A stretch of DNA of 35,853 nucleotides, from IMG/VR virus record IMGVR_UViG_3300021368_000900, positions 1 through 35,853 of that record, one strand, 5' to 3'. Within the stretch, counting starts at the first letter, position 1, and each line of letters begins with the position of its first letter. The notes below the pieces were generated by a model. It searched no databases. It was not told where the DNA came from and was given only the letters and a program-made list of their open reading frames with translations. The translations under genes and the position numbers were made by a program. The DNA comes from a virus. Positions 8,080-16,586 of the stretch are shown here, in pieces.

Positions 8080-9647
8080 TGGAAAGAGAATACGCAGTAG
8101 CAGTTAACAGAGGTGTTGACTTAGATGCATTTAACGACGATATGATTGCATCAACAGGTGCAGGTGCTATTCCAAATAGATCTGTAGATATTGCTGATCC
8201 AAGATTAGGATCTAAACGAATTACACATTATGCATTGACAGACGAAGAAGCAGCAGCACTACGTAACGATCCAAGAGTTTATGCAGTTGAAATTCCGCCA
8301 GATCAACGTGATGACATTGTAATTGGGTTGAATGCTACACAAACAGGAAATTTTAATAAAACCACATCCGATACTGGTGCATTTAAAAACTGGGGATTAT
8401 TAAGGTGTAACAATCTTACTAATGTTTATGGAACAAGTAATACAGCACCATCAACTGATTATAATTATATCCTAGACGGAACAGGAGTAGATGTAGTAAT
8501 ACAAGATAGCGGAATACAACAAGGACATCCTGAATGGGAAGATGCTGATGGCAACTCTAGATTAGTTTTGCTTGATTGGGGTAGTTATTTTCCAGGATCT
8601 ATGAGTGGTAATCATTATAGAGATTATCATGGACATGGAACTCACTGTGCAGGTATTGCAGCAGGAAAAACTTTTGGTTGGGCAAAAGGTGCAGCAATAT
8701 ATTCTCAAAAACTATCTGGATTAGAAGGCACAGGAGATAGCGGAACTGGTATAAGTATATCAAATGCATTTGATGCAATTAGAGGATGGCACAATGCAAA
8801 GAAATCATCAAGACCTGCTACAATAGTTAATATGAGCTGGGGATATAGTTCATTAATTACAGATGTTGACAACGGAGTTTACAGAGGTACTGCATGGAAC
8901 TACAATTCAGATTATGGTAATGATAATGCTATGTGGGCTGCAACAGGAGTACCTCCATATGGCAGAGCACGGTTAGGATACTATACTTTAAATGCAAGGG
9001 TATCAACTGTAGATGCAGAAATACAAGAAATGATAGATGATGGTATTCATGTTGTAATTGCTAGTGGCAATGCCTACACAAAAATAGATGTGCCAACAGG
9101 AGATGATTACGATAATACTGTATCTAATGACGGAAACACTTATTACTATCATAGAGGTAGTTCACCGTATGATGATGAAGCATTTATAGTAGGAAGCATA
9201 GATAGTAATGACCAGTCTGGAGCAGATAAAACAAGTACCTTTACAAATAGAGGACCAGGAGTTAATATATGGGCACCTGGATCAAATATAATGAGTGCTA
9301 GTAGTCAAACAAATGCTATTGGCGGATCCACATATAACGAAGATAGTAGTTACAAACAAACAAACATAAGCGGAACATCAATGGCTGCTCCACAAGTTTG
9401 CGGGGTTGGGGCGTTATATCTACAAATAAACAAAAACGCAACACCAGCGCAACTGAAACAAATGATGCTAGATGATAGTCAGAGTGTTTTACATACAACT
9501 AACAGTGATACTGATTACAGCTCGTACACTACAAGTTTAATGGGAGCGCCTAATAAGATGTTATATAATAAATTTAATGCAGCGCAGGACGGCACAGCAA
9601 AGAACGGCATGATTGTTAGAAATACAGCAATCAAGTTAAGAAAATAA
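8079..9647 (+). CDS. Subtilisin-family (S8) serine protease, virion-associated candidate
   Basis: This 522-residue protein has a complete subtilase active site: Asp143 in IQDSGIQQGHP, His186 in HGHGTHCAG, oxyanion Asn331 in VIASGNA, and nucleophile Ser434 in SGTSMAAPQVCG. Residues 1 to about 80 (with ALTDEEAAALRNDPRVYAVE) resemble an I9-type propeptide that would keep the enzyme inactive until cleaved. There is no signal peptide, so it is not secreted by the usual route. The ATG overlaps the stop of the giant fibre gene (TAATG), so the two are translationally coupled, and more fibre genes follow. This suggests virion-associated processing of a fibre or digestion of a host surface protein; both are inference. 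The last 40 residues are unlike the core fold and may anchor it. Confidence 0.92.
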   Translation: MEREYAVAVNRGVDLDAFNDDMIASTGAGAIPNRSVDIADPRLGSKRITHYALTDEEAAALRNDPRVYAVEIPPDQRDDIVIGLNATQTGNFNKTTSDTGAFKNWGLLRCNNLTNVYGTSNTAPSTDYNYILDGTGVDVVIQDSGIQQGHPEWEDADGNSRLVLLDWGSYFPGSMSGNHYRDYHGHGTHCAGIAAGKTFGWAKGAAIYSQKLSGLEGTGDSGTGISISNAFDAIRGWHNAKKSSRPATIVNMSWGYSSLITDVDNGVYRGTAWNYNSDYGNDNAMWAATGVPPYGRARLGYYTLNARVSTVDAEIQEMIDDGIHVVIASGNAYTKIDVPTGDDYDNTVSNDGNTYYYHRGSSPYDDEAFIVGSIDSNDQSGADKTSTFTNRGPGVNIWAPGSNIMSASSQTNAIGGSTYNEDSSYKQTNISGTSMAAPQVCGVGALYLQINKNATPAQLKQMMLDDSQSVLHTTNSDTDYSSYTTSLMGAPNKMLYNKFNAAQDGTAKNGMIVRNTAIKLRK

Positions 9648-9650
9648 ATA
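9643..9650 (+). promoter_or_regulatory. T4-type late promoter motif AATAAATA
   Basis: AATAAATA overlaps the subtilase stop codon and ends 20 bases before the fibre gene ATG at 9671. The leader would hold a weak GGGAT ribosome site. Confidence 0.65.
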
Positions 9651-9670
9651 TATAAAAGTTGGGATAAAAA

Positions 9671-11488
9671 ATGTCAAATAGATTTCCTTTAGTACTAAAC
9701 AACAATCAAATACAAGAAATACCAAACGGTGATAACCTTGATTTGACTGGCAATGATATAGTTAACGTAGACAATATTGCTGTTATCTCAACATTAACAG
9801 TAAACGGTAACAATATTACTGCTGATTATAACGATTTAAGTAACCGTCCTACTATACCAACAGATATAAGTCAACTTACAGATACACAAAGCCTACTTAC
9901 TGGCGGTCCAGCAAGCGTTTCTTGGACTACCATAACAGGAACCCCAACCACTCTTGCAGGCTATGGCATTACAGATGGGTTTAGTGGAGCATATGCAGAT
10001 TTATCAGGTCAACCAACTGCACTAAGCCAATTTACAAACGATACTAATTTTATTACACTTGCTGACGTTACAGGAGGCGTTTCAGTAAATCCTACAGGAG
10101 ACTTGCAAGGTAGTGTGTTTGGTGATGATTCGACACTCTTGGTGGACGGTACTAACAGCAATATTCCTAAAGCAAATATTCAAGACAGTACAAACTGGGA
10201 CACAGCGTATAGCTGGGGAGATCATAGTGTTGCAGGATATATTACAAGTTATACAGAAACAGATACTTTAGATTCAGTAATAAGTAGAGGCGCAGTTACA
10301 ACAACTACAGCAGTGATTCCTTTCTTTTATGCAGACCAGGCAGCATTTCCTAATGCTACAACATATCACGGTGCCATAGCTCATAGTCATTCAGACGAAG
10401 CAATGTTTTTTGCTCATGGCGGAAACTGGATAGAACTAGCAAATAAGGGCTCTGTGCCTACAACGCTTTTAGACCTTAATATTTCAGATGGAACAGCTAA
10501 CCAAGTTCTTTCTACAGACGGAGCAGGGAATTTTGCTTTTATAGATCAAGAAGGATCTAGTGTTACTCCTCCATTACAGCAGGTAACTAATGCCGGCGCA
10601 ATTACAGCAGATGAAGTAACATTTAGCGGAGGCATTATTGTTGATGCTATAGCACCAAGTGTGGGTGTAGGTCCAACAGTACACACAGGTAACTTTGATA
10701 TACAAGGGTCATTAAGTTTGACAGGAGATGTAGATGCACCAGGTGGTACTATTACAGCTGACGTTTTTGCATCAAATGGCACAGGTACTCCTACTATAGA
10801 AAGCACAACAAATATTAACTTAGATGCTGGAAATACAATATCGTTCCAGATATCAAGCTCTCAAGTATCATCAGTAACGTCTGCAGGATTTGTTGGACCG
10901 TTAACAGGTGACGTAACAGGTAACGTTACTGGTAATGTTACAGGAACTTTAGACGGTGAAGTAAAAGGTAGTGTATTTGCTGACAATTCAACACTATTAG
11001 TAGATGGTGTTAACGGAACTATCCCATACAGTGTAATTTCAGGCACTGGTAATGAAGCATATGACACCTTTGCTACATCAACAACGTACAATCCGGGCGG
11101 AGCAGTTACACATGGTTCTTATATTCGTAACGAAGCAGATACTGCGGATGTAGCCGCAAGTGTTACAGTAACTCCAGGATTTTCAAAAATAAAAGTAGAA
11201 TTAGATGCAAGTATTGCAAATCTTACAGACGCTACAACAGAAATGCTAATTGCACTAGAAAGAACAGTAGATGGGTTAAATCCTACCACTGTTAAAATCT
11301 TTTTGTTTCCTGTAGCTAACACATTCTATGGTTCACAGCATTTTCTATATGTTGACACACACGGTGCAAGTTCAGGAAGTACAGTTGAATATAAATTAAA
11401 AGTTGACATGAGTTCATATTCAAATGAAAGTGCTAGAGTTCAATATGGAATATGCGGTGACACACTTTATATTAAAGAAATAGCATAA
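9671..11488 (+). CDS. Tail-fibre-like structural protein (605 residues)
   Basis: The protein is low in charge and rich in Thr, Gly, Asn, Asp and Val. It carries fibre-type repeats: DLSNRPTIPTDISQLTD near residue 58, YADLSGQPTALSQFTND near 108, and ETDTLDSVISRGAVTTT near 198. GSVFGDDSTLLVDG is repeated later as GSVFADNSTLLVDG. A VTGN-type short repeat lies at about 414-424. Such segments occur in phage side fibres, where they form trimeric beta structures. The last 140 residues look like a globular beta-rich tip (VTVTPGFSKIKVELDASI, then QHFLYVDTHGASSG). It follows the protease and has its own late promoter. Which receptor it binds, if any, cannot be read from sequence. Confidence 0.82.
   Translation: MSNRFPLVLNNNQIQEIPNGDNLDLTGNDIVNVDNIAVISTLTVNGNNITADYNDLSNRPTIPTDISQLTDTQSLLTGGPASVSWTTITGTPTTLAGYGITDGFSGAYADLSGQPTALSQFTNDTNFITLADVTGGVSVNPTGDLQGSVFGDDSTLLVDGTNSNIPKANIQDSTNWDTAYSWGDHSVAGYITSYTETDTLDSVISRGAVTTTTAVIPFFYADQAAFPNATTYHGAIAHSHSDEAMFFAHGGNWIELANKGSVPTTLLDLNISDGTANQVLSTDGAGNFAFIDQEGSSVTPPLQQVTNAGAITADEVTFSGGIIVDAIAPSVGVGPTVHTGNFDIQGSLSLTGDVDAPGGTITADVFASNGTGTPTIESTTNINLDAGNTISFQISSSQVSSVTSAGFVGPLTGDVTGNVTGNVTGTLDGEVKGSVFADNSTLLVDGVNGTIPYSVISGTGNEAYDTFATSTTYNPGGAVTHGSYIRNEADTADVAASVTVTPGFSKIKVELDASIANLTDATTEMLIALERTVDGLNPTTVKIFLFPVANTFYGSQHFLYVDTHGASSGSTVEYKLKVDMSSYSNESARVQYGICGDTLYIKEIA
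10109..10168 (+). repeat. Fibre repeat unit copy 1
   Basis: Encodes GSVFGDDSTLLVDGTNSNIP; the partner copy is at 10967-11026. Both lie in frame within the 605-residue fibre gene. Confidence 0.8.
10907..10951 (+). repeat. Short tandem V-T-G-N repeat
   Basis: Three near-copies of a 12-base unit (GTAACAGGTAAC-like) encode GDVTGNVTGNVTGTL just before the second GSVF unit. Such short repeats can vary in copy number by slippage. Confidence 0.7.
10967..11026 (+). repeat. Fibre repeat unit copy 2
   Basis: Encodes GSVFADNSTLLVDGVNGTIP, matching 14 of 20 residues of the copy at 10109-10168. Confidence 0.8.
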
Positions 11489-11497
11489 GGAAAAACA

Positions 11498-12238
11498 ATG
11501 GCAGTACAATTAATAAACATAGGCGACTTTGCAAATGACGGAACAGGAGATGATCTCAGAGAAGCGTTTGCAAAAGTGAATGCAAATTTTGAAATGCTTG
11601 ACTTAAGAAATGACGAGCAAACAACTGCTAGTAATCTTGGCACAGGATCAAGCATATTTAAAGAACGTGTTGGATACGATTTACAATTTAAGAAACTTAA
11701 AGCAAGTGCAAGCGGAAGAATTACTTTAGAAGAAACTATAAGTGACGAGATAGAGTTTGATGCTGTAGGCGGAGAAATGCGTTTTGTGACTAATAGCGGT
11801 ACACACCTAGTAGAAGATAGTTTAGCTTCGAACATTATACATATGAAAGGTGTGCCTTATCCAGTTGAAATAGACCCAGCACAAAGTGATCAAGTTTATA
11901 CTAGTTATGAAGATGGTGAAATTAAATTTAGAATAAATCCTAAACTTAAAGCAGATAACACGCCTACACTTGGTGGAAATCTAAACGCAAACTTCAATGA
12001 TATTATAAATGGCGGTACAGTTACAGCAACTGAATTTAACGGTCCAATTAACGGATTGGTTTTTGGTATAGATATTAGAACGTCAGCTGCATTCCAACAA
12101 GAAGGTGTTATGGACTTTGGCGGAATAACAGAAACAGTAACAAATATGTTTGATTGGATCGTATCTGGATCTGATATTGACTTTGGAAGTTTTACATATC
12201 CTGACTACAGAACATTTGATGCTGGCACAATCATTTAG
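11498..12238 (+). CDS. Structural protein with N-terminal NDGTGD module (246 residues)
   Basis: The first 35 residues (NIGDFANDGTGDDLREAF, then K-N-NFEMLD) are the clearest copy of the docking-like module also seen in the giant fibre and in the gene at 30169. The rest has fibre-like features: RFVTNSGTHLVEDS, TPTLGGNLNANFNDIING, TATEFNGPINGLVFG. The C-terminus is acidic and aromatic (DFGSFTYPDYRTFDAGTI). It is shorter than a normal fibre, so it may be an adaptor or a short baseplate fibre. Ribosome site AAGGAAA precedes the ATG. It sits between two large structural genes read the same way. Confidence 0.8.
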   Translation: MAVQLINIGDFANDGTGDDLREAFAKVNANFEMLDLRNDEQTTASNLGTGSSIFKERVGYDLQFKKLKASASGRITLEETISDEIEFDAVGGEMRFVTNSGTHLVEDSLASNIIHMKGVPYPVEIDPAQSDQVYTSYEDGEIKFRINPKLKADNTPTLGGNLNANFNDIINGGTVTATEFNGPINGLVFGIDIRTSAAFQQEGVMDFGGITETVTNMFDWIVSGSDIDFGSFTYPDYRTFDAGTII

Positions 12239-12246
12239 GAGCTATA

Positions 12247-14763
12247 ATGCACTATTGGACGCAACCTACAGGTACTAAACTAGGCACATTTGAAGAAAGG
12301 AATACATTAAGTATACCTTTGCCGGTAACCAATGACGTGACAGCTGTATCTAAAATAAGCGGACAAATGCCTCCAGGATTACGTATAGACGGATTTAGAA
12401 TAGTCGGAACACCTTATGAAGTTGCAAGAACTACAGATTTTACATTTTGTTTGCGAGCTGTTGAAGGTGTGACAGACTTTGAAGATAGATCTTACACAAT
12501 TACAATAAATGGATCAGATGATCCTGTGTGGGTGACACAAGAAGGGTTGCTTCCTATAGGACTTGCAAAACAATATTTTATTTTAGATAGCCAACCAGTA
12601 GATTTTCATTTACAAGTAATTGATCCTGATATTCCTACAGGGGAAAGACTAACTTTTTGGATTGAAGACGGCGACGGAGTGTTACCTCCGGGAATAAGAT
12701 TATTACCAGAAGGACAACTAGTTGGTGTAGTTGAACCTTTATTAGCTTTAGATAAAGATGCTGGAGATGGAGGCTATGATTCGCAACCATTTGGACCTTA
12801 CCCATACGACTTCAGTGTATTAAGCCATAATGGATACAGCAGCTTCTATTACGATGTAGAATTTTACGACTTTAGTATTCCTACAAGAGTACCAAGAAAA
12901 TTAAATAGGTATTATGAATTTGAAGTAAGTGTAAGCGACGGTGATAGTTTAGTAAAACGCAAATTCCAAATCTATCTTGTTGGTGACGATTTCCTAAGAG
13001 CAGACAACACTATTATGCAAGTTGCTACAGGTTTGTTTAGTGCAGACAACACATATGTAAGAACACCTATATGGCTTACTCCTGCTGATTTAGGTTTCAG
13101 GAGAGCAAATAATTATTTGACTTTGTTCTTTGAAACTATTGATCCGCAATACGTAGCAGGAAATATAGGGTATGAATTGCTTCCTACTAATCCAGATGGT
13201 TCACATAGTTTGTTGCCTCCAGGATTACAACTTGATAGTGTAGATGGCGAAGTAGCAGGTCGTGTTCCTTATCAACCGGCTGTAACTAAAGAGTACAAAT
13301 TTACACTTAGAGCAATTAGACAAGGAACACCTGAAAATCCTACGTTTAAAGATAAAACATTTACAATTAAAATATTAGGTGAAATCGAAAGTGTTATTAC
13401 TTGGGGCAGTGATCCTGATTTAGGAAAAATAGATGCAAATGCTATAAGCCATAAAAAGATAATAGCAAATACAACGTTGCCTGGTAATACAGTATTTTTT
13501 ACGCTGAAGAGCGGAAGTTTGCCTCCAGGATTAACATTAGATCCTAGAGGCGAAATAATAGGTAAAGTTAATCAATTTAGTACAGCTAACATTCCTGGAT
13601 TGATTATTTTTGATAGCAACGCAACAAGTTTTGATAAAAACACAACTACATTCGATAAAAAGTATACATTTACTGTTGAGGCTAGAGATAAACTAAACTA
13701 CAGTGCAATTACTAGAACATTTACTTTAATGGTAGATGATCCGAATGATAAACTTTATTCAAACCTATATTTAAAACCTATGTTGAAGCAATCTCAAAGA
13801 GAGTTATTCGAAACTTTCATTAACAATGGCGATATATTTGACAACACAAAAATTTACAGATCTAATGATCCAAACTTTGGTGTACAGCGTGATGTAAAAG
13901 TGTTGTTATATGCAGGCATAGAAACAAAAGAAATAGACAAATATGTATCAGCAGCAGGAACAAATCACAAAAGGAAAAGTTACTACTTTGGTGATGTCAA
14001 AAGTGCTATAGGTAGAATGCCGGGAACTGATGATGATATATATGAAGCTGTATATGTAGAAATAGTCGATCCAGACGATAATACATCTTATGAAACTAGA
14101 CGCAGTTTTTCAACATTTGTTCAAAATAAAATAACAGCTGATAGTATAGAATATGCACCTGTAGATGATAGCAGCGGTATAGGACGCGGTGATCCAATTT
14201 TAAAAATAACTAATAGACAAGGGTTGACAAGGACTATAGATGTAGAAAATGGCGGAATGGAAGTTTTACAAAGATCAGGAACTGTGGTAAATGATCCAGT
14301 AACTGGACAGACACTTACAGTAGAAGGTCGTAATGGTGACAGTGTAGTAAATATTGTAGACGAAGATAAAGCACCGTTTAGATTTAGACCAAATGGTACA
14401 ACAGTTAAGGCAGATGCTAATTTTGTTAAAGTAAGCGATACAAACCGTAGAGATTTTTATATCAGTAATATTACTAATATGAGAAAGAATATTAGAGAAA
14501 TAGGAGATACTGATAATAATTTCCTACCTCTTTGGATGAGAACATCACAACCGGGAAGAATTGCGTATCTTGGATACACTCCTGCGCTGGTGCTTGCATA
14601 CTGTAAAGTTGGCGAAGCAAAAAACATCATTGCAGCCATAAAGAATAGCAAGTTTGATTTCAAAGACATAAATTTAGAAGTAGATAGATATTTAATAGAT
14701 AGCACAACCAATACTAGAGACGAACAGTTCATTCTGTTTACTAGTAATATATCAAATGTATAG
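12247..14763 (+). CDS. Large structural protein with Ig-like (He_PIG-type) repeats (838 residues)
   Basis: Four repeats carry the signature PPG(L/I)-x-(3-6)-G-x-(I/V)-x-G seen in putative-Ig/cadherin-like domains: near residues 42-55 (MPPGLRIDGFRIVGTP), 147-161 (LPPGIRLLPEGQLVGVV), 324-339 (LPPGLQLDSVDGEVAGRV) and 426-440 (LPPGLTLDPRGEIIGKV). Each is followed by a strand of the YTFTLRA type. Residues 500-838 have no such repeats and are more charged (QSQRELFETFINNGDIFDN, KRKSYYFGDVKSAIGRMPG), suggesting a baseplate-binding or assembly domain. The start is set by AGGAG at 12237-12241. Ig-like folds on phage virions often bind carbohydrate weakly. Exact virion location is unknown. Confidence 0.82.
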   Translation: MHYWTQPTGTKLGTFEERNTLSIPLPVTNDVTAVSKISGQMPPGLRIDGFRIVGTPYEVARTTDFTFCLRAVEGVTDFEDRSYTITINGSDDPVWVTQEGLLPIGLAKQYFILDSQPVDFHLQVIDPDIPTGERLTFWIEDGDGVLPPGIRLLPEGQLVGVVEPLLALDKDAGDGGYDSQPFGPYPYDFSVLSHNGYSSFYYDVEFYDFSIPTRVPRKLNRYYEFEVSVSDGDSLVKRKFQIYLVGDDFLRADNTIMQVATGLFSADNTYVRTPIWLTPADLGFRRANNYLTLFFETIDPQYVAGNIGYELLPTNPDGSHSLLPPGLQLDSVDGEVAGRVPYQPAVTKEYKFTLRAIRQGTPENPTFKDKTFTIKILGEIESVITWGSDPDLGKIDANAISHKKIIANTTLPGNTVFFTLKSGSLPPGLTLDPRGEIIGKVNQFSTANIPGLIIFDSNATSFDKNTTTFDKKYTFTVEARDKLNYSAITRTFTLMVDDPNDKLYSNLYLKPMLKQSQRELFETFINNGDIFDNTKIYRSNDPNFGVQRDVKVLLYAGIETKEIDKYVSAAGTNHKRKSYYFGDVKSAIGRMPGTDDDIYEAVYVEIVDPDDNTSYETRRSFSTFVQNKITADSIEYAPVDDSSGIGRGDPILKITNRQGLTRTIDVENGGMEVLQRSGTVVNDPVTGQTLTVEGRNGDSVVNIVDEDKAPFRFRPNGTTVKADANFVKVSDTNRRDFYISNITNMRKNIREIGDTDNNFLPLWMRTSQPGRIAYLGYTPALVLAYCKVGEAKNIIAAIKNSKFDFKDINLEVDRYLIDSTTNTRDEQFILFTSNISNV

Positions 14764-14770
14764 ATAAATA
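14763..14770 (+). promoter_or_regulatory. T4-type late promoter motif GATAAATA
   Basis: GATAAATA starts directly after or overlapping the previous stop codon and ends 19 bases before the GTG start at 14790. AAGGAG at 14776-14781 would lie at the start of the leader. Confidence 0.7.
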
Positions 14771-14789
14771 GTTGTAAGGAGTATGCAAA

Positions 14790-15383
14790 GTGAGTGATAC
14801 AAGTAATATAACACCTGGCAGTGTTGACACAGATTATCCTGTCGCAGGACAAGATAACGACACACAAGGATTTAGAGAAAATTTTACTGCCATTAAGGAC
14901 AGTTTGACAGGTGCTGCGGGCTACATTGCAGACTTACAAGATAATACAGCAAAAACAAATGCTGCAAATAATTTTCAAGGTAACAATATACTAAATGCAA
15001 ATCTTGTACAAATATCTCACGAAGCACAGGTTGGTGCAGTTGCAAATACAGCAACAACAAAAGTACTAGACTATGAAGAAGCATCTTACTATAATCTTAC
15101 ATTTGAAGTAAACACAACAGTGCAAATTAGAAATCTACTAGGTTCTAGTTCTGATACAAAATTTAGCAAAATGGTTGTTATTGTAAGAATGGCAGGCAGC
15201 GGTGCTAATCCTGTACTGTCTTGGGATGTAGGAGCAGGAAAAACATTATTAAATGACGGAAATTCCCTTTGGACTACATTTGAACTAAATGATGATAGCA
15301 CAAATCCTCATATAATGGTAGAATTCACAAGTTGGGATAATTTAAATATTTACGGAAGAGTAATAGGACGTTTTAACACATAA
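14790..15383 (+). CDS. Virion structural protein, tail-fibre-associated (197 residues)
   Basis: Translation starts at GTG 14790, eight bases after AAGGAG. Residues 14-45 (DTDYPVAGQDNDTQGFRENF, then TAIKDSL) are a divergent form of the N-terminal module of the neighbouring fibres, with D-N-D-T-Q-G-F-R-NF in place of NDGTGD-REAF-NF. A short helix (LQDNTAKTNAANNFQGNNI) follows and then a compact beta-rich domain ending NIYGRVIGRFNT. I recall similar proteins from marine T4-like phages, annotated as structural. The stop overlaps the next ATG (TAATG). Confidence 0.78.
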   Translation: MSDTSNITPGSVDTDYPVAGQDNDTQGFRENFTAIKDSLTGAAGYIADLQDNTAKTNAANNFQGNNILNANLVQISHEAQVGAVANTATTKVLDYEEASYYNLTFEVNTTVQIRNLLGSSSDTKFSKMVVIVRMAGSGANPVLSWDVGAGKTLLNDGNSLWTTFELNDDSTNPHIMVEFTSWDNLNIYGRVIGRFNT

Positions 15384-15616
15384 TGTTTAGCCCTTTTCAA
15401 AAAGACTTATCAGAATATACAATACCAGAACTAGAAAATAAAATCCAAGAACTATCAAAAAAGTATTGGATTTCTAATAATCCAGATGTGCAAGCACAAA
15501 TTGCAACATTTTTAGACATTTATAAGGTTGAACTACAAGTAAGGTTAGCCAAAGAAGCACAGAAAAATGCAACAGCTGGCGATGATTCTCTTGACAATTT
15601 AATAAATGTATCGTAA
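15383..15616 (+). CDS. Hypothetical small helical protein (77 residues)
   Basis: Not recognised as a named family. It is predicted almost all helix: YTIPELENKIQELSKKYW, then NPDVQAQIATFLDIYKVEL and a polar tail. The start overlaps the preceding structural gene stop (TAATG), so it is probably co-expressed late, and its size suggests a small assembly or adaptor protein. A sigma-70-like promoter for the next gene lies inside its 3' end. Confidence 0.75.
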   Translation: MFSPFQKDLSEYTIPELENKIQELSKKYWISNNPDVQAQIATFLDIYKVELQVRLAKEAQKNATAGDDSLDNLINVS

Positions 15617-15619
15617 AAT
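15591..15619 (+). promoter_or_regulatory. Sigma-70-type promoter TTGACA-17-TAAAAT
   Basis: TTGACA at 15591-15596, a 17-base spacer and TAAAAT at 15614-15619 give 11 of 12 consensus bases. The expected start, about seven bases on, falls at the ATG at 15626, so the transcript would be leaderless or nearly so. It marks the switch from late structural genes to probably early or middle genes. Confidence 0.75.
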
Positions 15620-15625
15620 ACACAT

Positions 15626-16147
15626 ATGCTAATGAAAACAGATGATTTAGGTTTACCCAGATTCTCTAACCGTGATTTAATCGATATGATCTATAGTGGT
15701 CATGCGGATAAAGTTCATGTGGTACTATGTGATCCTAGTGATGATGTAGATAAATTTAACAATGCAATGGAAGAACAAGGTATGAGTCCATTGCAAAAGT
15801 ATATCCCATTAGATGTAGATCAAAAGACTTTTGACGGTGTATGTCAAAGTGAATGGTTTATGCCTGATGAATATAAAGCCATTGATGTACAAAGTTGGGT
15901 TCTTAATAAATGCAAAACTGATAAAGAAATAGCAAGAGTAAGCAATGAACTTGTAGAGTTTAAAAAACGTGACATGAACAACTTGCTACGCTATATGATA
16001 TATCTTGTAGACTTTATGCGTGAGAACAACATTGTATGGGGTGTAGGACGTGGATCAAGTGTAGCAAGCTATGTGCTGTATTTGATTGGTGTACATAGAA
16101 TAAACTCAATCCAGTTTGACCTGGATTGGCGTGAGTTCTTAAGATAA
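15626..16147 (+). CDS. Orphan DnaE (DNA polymerase III alpha)-like fragment, 173 residues
   Basis: Residues 100-173 follow the C-family polymerase pattern in order: EIARVSNELVEF (cf. ERV-EL), a helix LLRYMIYLVDFMRENNI (cf. YFLIVxDFI-AK-GI), VGRGSSVASYVLYLIGVHRI (cf. GRGSGAGSLVAYALGIT-ID) and FDLDWREFLR (cf. FDLLFERFLN). In full polymerases this is followed by a PDxDxD catalytic motif and the rest of the enzyme; here the frame stops exactly before it. Residues 1-99 do not look like a PHP domain. It therefore cannot polymerise DNA alone. It might bind nucleotide or DNA, or compete with host PolIII; both are speculation. There is no ribosome site; a sigma-70 promoter abuts the ATG. Confidence 0.75.
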   Translation: MLMKTDDLGLPRFSNRDLIDMIYSGHADKVHVVLCDPSDDVDKFNNAMEEQGMSPLQKYIPLDVDQKTFDGVCQSEWFMPDEYKAIDVQSWVLNKCKTDKEIARVSNELVEFKKRDMNNLLRYMIYLVDFMRENNIVWGVGRGSSVASYVLYLIGVHRINSIQFDLDWREFLR

Positions 16148-16169
16148 GTAATGATATAAGGAGACTGTT

Positions 16170-16586
16170 ATGGCTATGAAAAACAAACAAGCAGTCCATA
16201 GAACAGCCAAAGGTAAAGTTGTTGATATGGATATGTTGCGTCAACGAAACGAATTAACACCAGCCGTTGGCAATGCAAAAGTAAATGCTCGAGGTGACGA
16301 ACTAGGTCCAGGTGGCAAAATTATTAGAGGTAGAGCAGAAATTATTCGAGACTACTATGAAGATAACCCAGCACCTGTTGCTGACGAAGCTCGTACACCT
16401 TCTAAAGCATCTGCACCTGTAGCAGAAGAAGAAAAGCCTGCTACAAAAACAACTCGTTCAAGTAGAGCACAAAAGAAAGTAGAAGAAACAGAAAATTTAC
16501 CTACTGCTGCTGAATTAGCAGAATTTGATGACGACGAATGGGTAGAAGATGAAAATGGAGACTTTGTAAAAAAAGGTGATGTATGA
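16170..16586 (+). CDS. Conserved hypothetical protein with acidic, Ala/Pro/Lys-rich tail (138 residues)
   Basis: The first 70 residues are ordered and basic (KQAVHRTAKGKVVDMDMLRQ, NELTPAVGNAKVNARGDELG, then PGGKIIRGRAEIIRDYYE). The remainder is low-complexity Ala/Pro/Glu/Lys ending in an acidic DDDEWVEDENGDFVKKGD. From memory the N-terminal motif recurs in marine T4-like phages with no known function. AAGGAG at 16158-16163 sets the start. It overlaps the co-chaperonin gene by ATGA, so the two are expressed together; it may be a partner or substrate of the folding machinery, but nothing in the sequence proves that. Confidence 0.8.
   Translation: MAMKNKQAVHRTAKGKVVDMDMLRQRNELTPAVGNAKVNARGDELGPGGKIIRGRAEIIRDYYEDNPAPVADEARTPSKASAPVAEEEKPATKTTRSSRAQKKVEETENLPTAAELAEFDDDEWVEDENGDFVKKGDV

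Noticed and set aside
10546-11322. Several open minus-strand frames opposite the fibre gene
   Set aside because: They arise because Thr/Val/Gly-rich codons leave few stops on the other strand; compositions are Ser/Pro/Val-biased and no ribosome sites precede them.
15069-15094. TAGACT-17-TATAAT in the 197-residue structural gene
   Set aside because: The -35 matches only 4 of 6 bases, there is no gene start nearby, and it lies mid-gene in a late structural protein.
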